From Bdellovibrionales bacterium (GTDB lineage: Bacteria; Bdellovibrionota; UBA1018; CAIMNF01), in assembly GCA_947457605.1 (NCBI GenBank), contig CANGWP010000143.1, positions 1 to 5,599 on the forward strand: a stretch of 5,599 nucleotides of DNA, read 5' to 3'. Positions 1 through 5,574 of this stretch are shown piece after piece. Every line of letters begins with the position of its first letter. Within the stretch, counting starts at the first letter, position 1. A program made the translations under genes and the position numbers. A model generated the notes under the pieces. That model was not told the origin of the DNA and searched no databases. It saw only the letters and a program-made list of their open reading frames with translations.

Positions 1-473
1 AATGGCAGCATGTCCCCGATTTCGGTGATCACGACATGTTTCACAGGTGTGTTCGCAATGACTTTTTCAAGGGTGCTTGCGAAGTTTGCGAGAATCACGA
101 TCACCTTGGCTCCGGAATCCTTCAACTGATGTTCAAGTTCGCGGGGGGTATAAAGAGGATTGCAGTTCACGGCAACCATTCCTGCGCGAAGAAGTCCGAA
201 AAGCGCTATGGGATACTGAAGAAGATTCGGCATCATGATCGCCACGCGGTCTCCGCGCGAAAGCTTGAGGTCGTTCTGGAGGTAGCAGGCAAATTGATAG
301 CTCAGTCGATCAATCTCCGCATAACTCAGAGTGCGCCCCATATTGTGAAACGCAGGTCTCATGGCAAAGGTCTGGAAGGTGGACTCCAGAAGGTCTACGA
401 GAGAGCCGTATCGGGAAGGATCAATGACACTCGAAACGCCGGGTTGGTAACTTTTTAGCCAGATTTTTTCCAT
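1..473 (-). CDS. fadD: Long-chain-fatty-acid--CoA ligase (FadD), N-terminal part, truncated by window edge
   Basis: Reading the minus strand from the ATG at 473 gives 157 uninterrupted codons that run off the window at base 1. The protein begins MEKIWLKSYQ and closely tracks the start of E. coli FadD as I recall it: SLVDLLE at residues 24-30, GDRVAIMMPNLLQYPIALFG at about 74-93, and NPLYTPRELEHQLKDSGA at about 105-122. These are hallmarks of the N-terminal subdomain of the AMP-binding (ANL) superfamily. The enzyme activates free fatty acids to acyl-CoA with ATP and CoA at the inner face of the cytoplasmic membrane, feeding beta-oxidation or lipid synthesis. The ATP-binding P-loop and the C-terminal domain lie outside the window, so activity cannot be judged. 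An in-frame TGA two codons before the ATG fixes 473 as the most upstream possible start. No convincing Shine-Dalgarno precedes it. It is divergent from acnA across 135 bp. Confidence 0.93.
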   Translation of the reverse strand, partial: MEKIWLKSYQPGVSSVIDPSRYGSLVDLLESTFQTFAMRPAFHNMGRTLSYAEIDRLSYQFACYLQNDLKLSRGDRVAIMMPNLLQYPIALFGLLRAGMVAVNCNPLYTPRELEHQLKDSGAKVIVILANFASTLEKVIANTPVKHVVITEIGDMLP

Positions 474-479
474 AGACGG

Positions 480-516
480 TCAGTTTAGGGGAAAAACGGC
501 TCCGGATGCAAACTGA
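480..516. repeat. Inverted repeat TCAGTTT / AAACTGA between fadD and acnA
   Basis: TCAGTTT at 480-486 and AAACTGA at 510-516 are perfect 7-bp reverse complements separated by 23 bp. The pair lies just upstream of the fadD start, within its probable 5' leader or promoter. The spacing suits either two half-sites of a looped or dimeric regulator or a weak hairpin in the fadD leader. It matches no operator consensus that I can assign with confidence. A 7-bp match over this span could be chance. Confidence 0.3.
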
Positions 517-570
517 ACTTCCCTCTTCCTGCCTAAAGACGCTCAAATCAGTCAAGTTAGTGGTTTCAGA

Positions 571-600
571 GTGACAGTTTCTGTCTCATTAAGGTAAAAT
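571..600 (+). promoter_or_regulatory. Candidate sigma70-type promoter for acnA
   Basis: GTGACA at 571-576 (5 of 6 to TTGACA) and TAAAAT at 595-600 (5 of 6 to TATAAT) are separated by 18 bp, close to the optimal 17. The expected transcription start would fall near 606-609, on or next to the acnA ATG at 609, so this promoter would yield a leaderless or nearly leaderless mRNA. An unseen upstream promoter giving a normal leader is the main alternative. The call rests on consensus matching alone. Confidence 0.45.
573..585. promoter_or_regulatory. GACAG-TTT-CTGTC dyad overlapping the acnA -35 region (candidate operator)
   Basis: GACAG at 573-577 and CTGTC at 581-585 form a perfect 5-bp dyad around TTT. 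One further pair matches outside a mismatch (G571 with C587). It covers the 3' part of the proposed acnA -35 element and the start of the spacer, where a bound regulator would block RNA polymerase. The short arm length means chance cannot be excluded, and I do not recognise the cognate regulator. Confidence 0.3.
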
Positions 601-608
601 CCCGAGAC

Positions 609-3311
609 ATGAATCCATCTCATCCCAACAGTTTCGGCACCCTCTCCACCCTTTCGTCCGAAGGGAAATCCTATCGCTACTTTTCGCTGAAGGAGTTTGC
701 GAAAAAATCAGGTAAGGACATTTCAAAATATCCCTTCTCCATGAAGGTCCTGATCGAAAACCTTCTCCGGCTCGAGGATGAGCTCGCGGTTAAGAAGACC
801 GACATTCTGAAACTTGCCAATTGGGACCCAAAAGCAGAACCCGATCAGGAAATCCAGTTCACACCAGCCCGTACCGTTCTTCAGGATCTGACCGGAGTTG
901 CTGCGGTTTGCGATCTTGCGGCGATGCGCTCGACCATGAAACGCCTGGGAGGCAATCCGGACAAGATCAACCCTCTCACGCCTGCCGATCTAGTGATCGA
1001 CCATTCGGTTCAGGTGGATTTCTTCGGAACCAAGGATGCCTTTCATAAGAACCGCGAAATCGAGTACGAGCGGAACATGGAACGTTATGAGTTCCTGAAG
1101 TGGGGACAGAACGCACTTCGGAATTTCCGTGTGGTTCCGCCGGAAACCGGGATCATCCATCAAGTAAACCTTGAATATCTGGCGCCCGTTGCGATGACCG
1201 CAACCGCAAGCGACGGCACCACCACGGTGTATCCGGATTCTTGCGTTGGAACGGATTCCCACACAACCATGATCAACGGCCTGGGTGTCGTGGGATGGGG
1301 CGTGGGCGGGATCGAGGCAGAAGCGGCAATGCTGGGGCAACCGATCTCCATGCTCATTCCTCAAGTGGTAGGGATGAAACTTACCGGGAAATTGAAGGAA
1401 GGCATCACCGCGACCGACCTCGTACTCACAGTGACCCAGATTCTCCGGAAAAAAGGCGTTGTTGGAAAATTTGTCGAGTTTTTCGGCGATGGCGTTGCTC
1501 ATTTGTCCCTTGCGGATCGTGCCACGATCGCAAACATGGCTCCGGAATATGGGGCCACGATCGGGATCTTCCCGATTGATGACAAGACGATTGATTATCT
1601 GAAGCTTACGGGCCGTGCGAACCTCGCACCTCTTGTCACGAATTACTACCGTGAGCAGGGCATGTGGTTTGATCCTTCTGCAACTCCTGTGTTCTCGGAC
1701 ACGCTCGAGCTTGATCTTGCGAGCATCGAGCCTTCTCTTGCCGGTCCTTCGCGCCCGCAGGACCGGGTGACCCTGAAGAATGTGAAGTCCGACTTTGCAA
1801 AGAATCTTCCGACGCTTCTTTCCCAAATGAAGGACCCTGAAGCCAAGCCTGAAAATCGCGCAAAAATAACCCTCGAGGGTGTGGACCACATGATCGGGCA
1901 TGGCGCGGTAACGATTGCAGCGATCACTTCTTGCACCAACACCTCCAACCCCTCCGGCCTGATCACCGCGGGGCTTCTTGCGAAAAATGCGGTGGAAAAA
2001 GGCCTGATGGTAAAACCCTGGGTGAAGACATCCATGGGCCCGGGCTCAAAAGTGGTGAGCGATTATCTTCAGGAAGCGGGCCTTCTGACCCACATGGAGA
2101 CACTCAAGTTCAATGTGGTTGGCTACGGCTGCACAACCTGCATTGGGAATGCCGGTCCACTCATCGACGCGGTTTCAAAGGGCGTAAGCGATGGAAAACT
2201 CGTCGTGGCATCCGTTTTGTCCGGAAACCGGAACTTCGAAGGACGAATCAATCCGCAAGTCAGAGCAAACTATCTTGCATCTCCGGCACTGGTCATCGCC
2301 TACGCGATCGCCGGATCCATGAATGTGAACCTTTCGGAGGACCCGATTGGCACGGACAAATCCGGGACTCCTGTGTATCTGAAAGACATCTGGCCAACTT
2401 CGGAACAGGTTGAAGCCATGGTGGCGCGCCATGTGACTGCAAATCAGTTCAAGAAGAGCTATGCGGATGTGTTCACCGGAGATGAATACTGGGCAAAAGT
2501 GAAGGCTCCAGGCGGGGAACTTTATGCGTTCAATCCGTCATCGACTTACATCAAGGAACCCTCCTTTCTGTCCGAGATGGCGCCAAACCCGAAACCGCTG
2601 ACCGACATCAAAGGCGCGCGCATTCTTGGCCTTTTCGGCGATTCCATCACAACCGACCACATTTCTCCTGCGGGCTCAATTTCAAAGAATTCCCCTGCGG
2701 CGAAACTCCTGATGAGTCTTGGCATCGAGACCAAGGACTTCAATTCTTATGGTTCCCGTCGCGGAAACCACGAGATCATGGTCCGGGGAACCTTTGCGAA
2801 CGTTCGAATCAAGAACAAGATCATGAACGGAGTCGAGGGCGGTCTTACCAAGAAATTCCCGGAAGGCACCGAAATGTCGATTTATGATGCCTCGGAAGCC
2901 TACAAAAAGGAAAACACCCCTCTCATCGTGATTGCCGGAAAGGAATACGGAACCGGCTCTTCGCGCGATTGGGCGGCAAAGGGAACGCTCATGCTTGGAG
3001 TGAAGGCCGTGATTGCAGAAAGCTTTGAGCGAATCCATCGATCCAACCTGGTTGGAATGGGTGTGATGCCACTTCAGTTCCTACCCGGTGAGAGTGCTGA
3101 AACCCACGGACTCAAGGGCGATGAAAAAATCGATATTGAGGGAATTCCAAGCGTTCAACCAGGACAGAAACTGAAGGCCCGCATCACGTACAGCACCGGA
3201 ACCTCCAAGGAGATCACACTTCAGGGACGAATCGACACTGCAAATGAACTCGAATACTACAAAAACGGCGGGATTTTGCATTACGTGATCCGAAGCCTTC
3301 TGAAAGCATAA
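609..3311 (+). CDS. acnA: Aconitate hydratase A (AcnA)
   Basis: This 900-residue protein is a full-length AcnA/IRP-type aconitase (E. coli AcnA is about 890) that aligns with the family from near the N-terminus to the final ILHYVIRSLLKA. It interconverts citrate and isocitrate through cis-aconitate in the cytoplasmic TCA and glyoxylate cycles. The three cysteine ligands of the [4Fe-4S] cluster are present: Cys442 in ITSCTNTSNPS, and Cys508 and Cys511 in YGCTTCIGN. Other signatures are HTTMINGLGVVGWGVGGIEA near residue 218, the GNRNFEGR substrate loop at 539-546, GDSITTDHISPAGS from 677 opening the C-terminal swivel region, and GTGSSRDWAAKG from 781 with the catalytic-serine motif. No key residue is missing. 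The ATG at 609 matches the family N-terminus, but the nearest purine-rich tract (AAGG, 591-594) lies 14 nt away, so initiation is either weakly SD-led or leaderless. In this family the apo-protein can also bind RNA; whether this one does is unknown. It heads a probable operon with the next two genes. Confidence 0.97.
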   Translation: MNPSHPNSFGTLSTLSSEGKSYRYFSLKEFAKKSGKDISKYPFSMKVLIENLLRLEDELAVKKTDILKLANWDPKAEPDQEIQFTPARTVLQDLTGVAAVCDLAAMRSTMKRLGGNPDKINPLTPADLVIDHSVQVDFFGTKDAFHKNREIEYERNMERYEFLKWGQNALRNFRVVPPETGIIHQVNLEYLAPVAMTATASDGTTTVYPDSCVGTDSHTTMINGLGVVGWGVGGIEAEAAMLGQPISMLIPQVVGMKLTGKLKEGITATDLVLTVTQILRKKGVVGKFVEFFGDGVAHLSLADRATIANMAPEYGATIGIFPIDDKTIDYLKLTGRANLAPLVTNYYREQGMWFDPSATPVFSDTLELDLASIEPSLAGPSRPQDRVTLKNVKSDFAKNLPTLLSQMKDPEAKPENRAKITLEGVDHMIGHGAVTIAAITSCTNTSNPSGLITAGLLAKNAVEKGLMVKPWVKTSMGPGSKVVSDYLQEAGLLTHMETLKFNVVGYGCTTCIGNAGPLIDAVSKGVSDGKLVVASVLSGNRNFEGRINPQVRANYLASPALVIAYAIAGSMNVNLSEDPIGTDKSGTPVYLKDIWPTSEQVEAMVARHVTANQFKKSYADVFTGDEYWAKVKAPGGELYAFNPSSTYIKEPSFLSEMAPNPKPLTDIKGARILGLFGDSITTDHISPAGSISKNSPAAKLLMSLGIETKDFNSYGSRRGNHEIMVRGTFANVRIKNKIMNGVEGGLTKKFPEGTEMSIYDASEAYKKENTPLIVIAGKEYGTGSSRDWAAKGTLMLGVKAVIAESFERIHRSNLVGMGVMPLQFLPGESAETHGLKGDEKIDIEGIPSVQPGQKLKARITYSTGTSKEITLQGRIDTANELEYYKNGGILHYVIRSLLKA

Positions 3312-3315
3312 GGAG
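3310..3315 (+). promoter_or_regulatory. Shine-Dalgarno AAGGAG embedded in the acnA stop codon
   Basis: AAGGAG overlaps the last two bases of the acnA TAA stop (3309-3311) and sits 4 nt before the ATG at 3320. It is one of only two strong SD sequences in the window. Its placement implies that ribosomes finishing acnA can re-initiate on the small downstream gene. Confidence 0.75.
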
Positions 3316-3319
3316 CCCC

Positions 3320-3580
3320 ATGACTCGCGAAGAAAAACTGGAACTCATTCAAAGGGTTTTGGGCCTAAAACACAAACTCAAGGTCCTGGACAGCATGAAG
3401 GCGGCAGAAACCCACGAGGAGGTTTCGGTGAGCACGCTTTCCCGCTGGGAACTGGAGGATGAGATCCGTGCCATTGAGATCCTGCTGGATGAAGAGCGCA
3501 TGGAAAACGTAAAGGCAAAGAGGGCCCAGGTTCAGGCCCATTATCTTTCCGGCAATCCTCTTCCGAAGAAAAAGAAGTGA
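3320..3580 (+). CDS. Small charged helical protein of unknown function, 86 residues
   Basis: I do not recognise this family. The protein is 86 residues, rich in Glu, Lys, Arg and Leu, with no signal peptide or membrane segment, so it is probably cytoplasmic. Residues 1-30 and about 40-74 look like two amphipathic helices with coiled-coil-like hydrophobic spacing (for example LELIQRVLGLKHKLKVL at about 7-23 and WELEDEIRAIEILLDEER at about 43-60). They are joined by a Thr/Ser/Val linker (VSVSTLSR) and followed by a basic tail ending NPLPKKKK. It contains no cysteines or obvious metal or catalytic motif. That it is a real gene is supported by a strong SD in the acnA stop, the tight 8-nt gap and the 4-nt overlap with the following LOG gene. 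A helical hairpin that pairs with itself or a partner, possibly touching nucleic acid through the basic tail, is conceivable but inferred only from composition. Confidence 0.8.
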   Translation: MTREEKLELIQRVLGLKHKLKVLDSMKAAETHEEVSVSTLSRWELEDEIRAIEILLDEERMENVKAKRAQVQAHYLSGNPLPKKKK

Positions 3581-4257
3581 ACTCCAAGGATTCTTCCCGC
3601 TCCAGCATTTCCTACAATGCCCCCTATCGGGCCAGATTCATTGCAGATGTGGCAATGTTCTTTCGGATCGCATTCCAGTTCTGGCGGGGATTTCACTTTC
3701 TTCGAAACACAAAACGTGCGGTGACCATTTTCGGATCGGCGCGCACGCCCGATGATCATCCTCACTGCAAAATTGCCTATGAGGTTGCGCGTGAAATCGG
3801 AAAACATGGAATCGCGATCGTTACGGGGGGCGGTGGGGCGATCATGCAGGCCTCAAACCGCGGGGCCCTCGACGCAGGAGCGCCTTCGATTGGAATCAAT
3901 ATCGAAATCCCGAAGGAACAGCGCCCGAACCCCTATCTCACCCGAAGCTTGAAATGCCGGTATTTCTTTGTTCGCAAGGTTCTGCTTTGCCGCTATAGCG
4001 AGGCTTTCATCGCTCTCCCGGGTGGGGTCGGCACGCTTGATGAACTTTTTGAAATCATCACCCTGGTTCAAACTGGAAAAATGAAGGATCGCCCGCTCGT
4101 ATTGGTGCATCGCGAATTCTGGGAAGGAATGCTGAAATGGATGCGGGAGGTGTTGATTCCGGAAGGAATGATTCACCAAAGCGATTACGACCGGATCCGC
4201 GTCGTGGACACGGCCGAAGAAGTGGTTGAAGCCCTGTTCAAAGCAGAGAGAAAATGA
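3577..4257 (+). CDS. LOG-family (TIGR00730-type) Rossmann-fold nucleotide phosphoribohydrolase
   Basis: This 226-residue protein carries the LOG / 'lysine decarboxylase-like' signatures: FGSAR at residues 52-56, TGGGGAIMQASNRGA at about 83-97, RYFFVRK at 128-134, and the defining LPGGVGTLDELFE at 147-159. Family members hydrolyse the N-glycosidic bond of nucleoside 5'-monophosphates to a free base and ribose 5-phosphate. Characterised ones act on cytokinin riboside monophosphates or on purine and pyrimidine nucleotides, and the old lysine decarboxylase label is unreliable. The substrate here is unknown. An N-terminal extension of about 45 residues precedes the Rossmann core and includes an aromatic, amphipathic stretch (about 21-42). 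The start is GTG at 3577, overlapping the previous TGA as GTGA. It is the only start before an in-frame stop at 3490-3492, and the next ATG (3655) has no SD. With only an A-rich tract upstream, translational coupling to the 86-residue gene is likely. The 3' end overlaps uppP by 20 bp. Confidence 0.92.
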   Translation: MNSKDSSRSSISYNAPYRARFIADVAMFFRIAFQFWRGFHFLRNTKRAVTIFGSARTPDDHPHCKIAYEVAREIGKHGIAIVTGGGGAIMQASNRGALDAGAPSIGINIEIPKEQRPNPYLTRSLKCRYFFVRKVLLCRYSEAFIALPGGVGTLDELFEIITLVQTGKMKDRPLVLVHREFWEGMLKWMREVLIPEGMIHQSDYDRIRVVDTAEEVVEALFKAERK

Positions 4258-5029
4258 GCGCTGCGAGAATCACCCGATAAATCGCAAAAATCGCAAAACC
4301 GCTCTTGCTCACCCATTTGATCAAAAAATGAATCGCAAGCGCTCCGAACAAAAGTGCGCTGAAGCAACCAATAAAAAGCGGCTCCATCCCTTGTACCGAA
4401 GCTGCCACTTCTTCCCAGTGCCTTGCTTCATACACAACCGCTCCAAGGGTGATCGGGAGCGAGAGCAAAAAAGAGATTCGAGCTGCATCCGCCCGATTGA
4501 ATCCAAGCAGGCGGGATGCCGTAATGGTGCTTCCGGATCGCGAAACACCGGGAATCAAGGCCAAACACTGCATGCAACCCACCAGAAACACGTCACGAAT
4601 GCTCGCATCGCTCATTTTTCGACCCATGGAGGACTTTTTGTCCGCCCACCAGAGCAGAAGCCCGAACAAGGGAAGCGTGGCCCACAAAATCGCGAGGGAC
4701 CGGGTGTACTCCTTGATCCAGGAGTTGAAAAGCACCCCCGCAATCACGGCAGGAAGGGTACCGACTCCCAAATGGACCCAGGACAAATGAGACACCTTTC
4801 TGGCCCCTGAGCGGGGCAAGGGATTCATGAGAATCACAAGCCAATCCCTGAAGAAGTAAACGGCGGTCGCAAGGAGAGTGCCCAAGTGAAGGATCACATC
4901 AAACGCAAGACCGGGATCGGATTGGCCCAAAAAATGAGGCAAAAGCAGGAGGTGCGCGGAGCTTGAAACCGGCAAATATTCGGTGGCACCCTGAACAAAA
5001 CCATAGAGAACGGACTCGAAAATTCCCAT
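4238..5029 (-). CDS. uppP: Undecaprenyl-diphosphatase (UppP/BacA)
   Basis: This 263-residue, strongly hydrophobic integral membrane protein dephosphorylates undecaprenyl diphosphate, recycling the lipid carrier for peptidoglycan and other envelope polymers; loss or gain of such enzymes affects bacitracin sensitivity. The family motifs are intact: the (E/Q)xxxE motif as QGATE at residues 13-17, running into YLPVSSSAHL with Ser23 and His26, and the PGxSRSG motif as PGVSRSG at 160-166 with Arg164, followed by FLLSLPITLGA. Several membrane helices are evident, for example around 46-68, 88-104, 111-129, 147-160, 185-200, 217-236 and 244-262. The length is normal (about 265-275). I start it at the ATG at 5029 because MGIFESVLYGFVQGATEYLP matches family N-termini. 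The frame stays open upstream to 5257, but that extension is charged, unlike the family, and lies over the FKBP gene. The SD is poor: AAGGG at 5044-5048 is 14 nt from the ATG. It is convergent with the LOG gene and divergent from the FKBP gene. Confidence 0.95.
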   Translation of the reverse strand: MGIFESVLYGFVQGATEYLPVSSSAHLLLLPHFLGQSDPGLAFDVILHLGTLLATAVYFFRDWLVILMNPLPRSGARKVSHLSWVHLGVGTLPAVIAGVLFNSWIKEYTRSLAILWATLPLFGLLLWWADKKSSMGRKMSDASIRDVFLVGCMQCLALIPGVSRSGSTITASRLLGFNRADAARISFLLSLPITLGAVVYEARHWEEVAASVQGMEPLFIGCFSALLFGALAIHFLIKWVSKSGFAIFAIYRVILAALIFSLL

Positions 5030-5046
5030 GATTTCACAGACTACCC

Positions 5047-5076
5047 TTGCAACAACCCAAAATCTAGATTTATGAT
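5047..5076 (+). promoter_or_regulatory. Candidate sigma70-type promoter for the FKBP lipoprotein gene
   Basis: TTGCAA at 5047-5052 (4 of 6 to TTGACA) and TATGAT at 5071-5076 (5 of 6 to TATAAT) are 18 bp apart. Seven consecutive G residues (5077-5083) follow the -10 directly, and transcription would be expected to start around 5083. This leaves a leader of about 24 nt that carries the SD. The prediction is from consensus matching only. Confidence 0.5.
5060..5071. promoter_or_regulatory. Perfect 12-bp palindrome AAATCTAGATTT in the uppP/FKBP divergent region (candidate operator)
   Basis: The 12 bases read identically on both strands and contain CTAG, a tetranucleotide that is scarce in many proteobacterial genomes. 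The palindrome lies within the spacer of the candidate FKBP promoter, touching its -10, and 31 bp upstream of the uppP start. A regulator binding here could control both genes. I cannot name the regulator. Confidence 0.4.
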
Positions 5077-5093
5077 GGGGGGGAAACCTTAAG

Positions 5094-5099
5094 AAAGGA
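5094..5099 (+). promoter_or_regulatory. Shine-Dalgarno AAAGGA for the FKBP gene
   Basis: AAAGGA ends 7 nt before the ATG at 5107, an ideal spacing. It supports this start, which also gives a complete lipoprotein signal peptide. Confidence 0.75.
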
Positions 5100-5106
5100 A
5101 ATATCC

Positions 5107-5574
5107 ATGAACTCGTCTTTGAAAAAGATTTTTGCTGCTGCATTTGCATGTGCAATGCTCGCAACCGCTTGTACCAAAAAAACCGCTGAAGTAAGCCAGA
5201 ATCAGGCCGCAAGTCCTGAGACTGCAACCCAGGTTGCACAGCCTGCCGCTGAACCAAAGGTTGAGATGGTGGACAGCGTGGTTGGAAAAGGCGCGGAGGC
5301 CGTTGCGGGAAAAAGCGTCACCGTTCATTACACCGGAACCCTTACGGATGGAACCAAGTTTGATTCTTCACTGGATCGCAAGACTCCTTTCACTTTCGGC
5401 CTCGGAAAAGGCGAAGTGATCAAGGGCTGGGATCAGGGTGTTGCAGGAATGAAGGTTGGCGGAAAGCGCAAGCTCACCATTCCATCCGAACTTGCATACG
5501 GACCAAACTCAGTAGGAGCGATTCCTGCGAATTCCACTTTGATTTTCGAAGTGGAACTTCTGGATGTGAAATAA
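5107..5574 (+). CDS. FKBP-type peptidyl-prolyl cis-trans isomerase, predicted lipoprotein
   Basis: This 155-residue protein starts with a lipoprotein signal peptide: Lys6-Lys7, a hydrophobic core at about 8-19, and a lipobox-like ATAC with Cys22 as the likely lipidated residue (position -3 is Ala rather than the usual Leu). The +2 residue is Thr, not Asp, which by the E. coli rule favours the outer membrane. Residues 23-55 form an Ala/Gln/Thr/Pro/Glu-rich flexible linker. Residues about 56-155 are one complete FKBP domain with the aromatic active-site set in place: Tyr75 (VHYTG), Phe85-Asp86 (KFDSS), Phe95/Phe97, Val104-Ile105 and Trp108 (GEVIKGWDQG), Tyr131 (LAYG), Ile139 and Phe147. It should catalyse prolyl isomerisation and assist folding of envelope proteins in the periplasm. 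It lacks the N-terminal dimerisation domain of Mip/FkpA proteins, so it is probably monomeric and tethered. It is divergent from uppP. No terminator is visible in the 25 bases that remain. Confidence 0.95.
   Translation: MNSSLKKIFAAAFACAMLATACTKKTAEVSQNQAASPETATQVAQPAAEPKVEMVDSVVGKGAEAVAGKSVTVHYTGTLTDGTKFDSSLDRKTPFTFGLGKGEVIKGWDQGVAGMKVGGKRKLTIPSELAYGPNSVGAIPANSTLIFEVELLDVK

Noticed and set aside
36..458. Plus-strand open frame of 140 codons at the left end
   Set aside because: It is antisense to the clear FadD N-terminus and has no family features of its own.
990..1901. Long open frame of about 300 codons on the minus strand within acnA
   Set aside because: It is fully antisense to the strongly conserved aconitase, has no recognisable domain, and its composition (rich in His, Arg and Cys) is typical of a shadow frame.
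4279..4298. Tandem direct repeat of AATCGCAAA
   Set aside because: It encodes a doubled Phe-Ala-Ile in the last membrane helix of UppP, so it is a coding coincidence and not a regulatory repeat.
4226..4810. Plus-strand open frame of 194 codons
   Set aside because: It is antisense to uppP, highly polar and rich in Arg, His and Lys, as expected for the complement of a membrane-protein gene.
5030..5257. N-terminal extension of uppP by 76 codons
   Set aside because: The frame is open, but the added residues are polar and unlike UppP, cross the whole divergent promoter region and lie over the FKBP coding start. The ATG at 5029 gives the family N-terminus and normal length.
5496..5520. Possible sign of domain loss in the FKBP protein (no Mip/FkpA dimerisation domain)
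   Set aside because: Single-domain lipid-anchored FKBPs are a normal architecture, and the catalytic domain is complete through its last strand.
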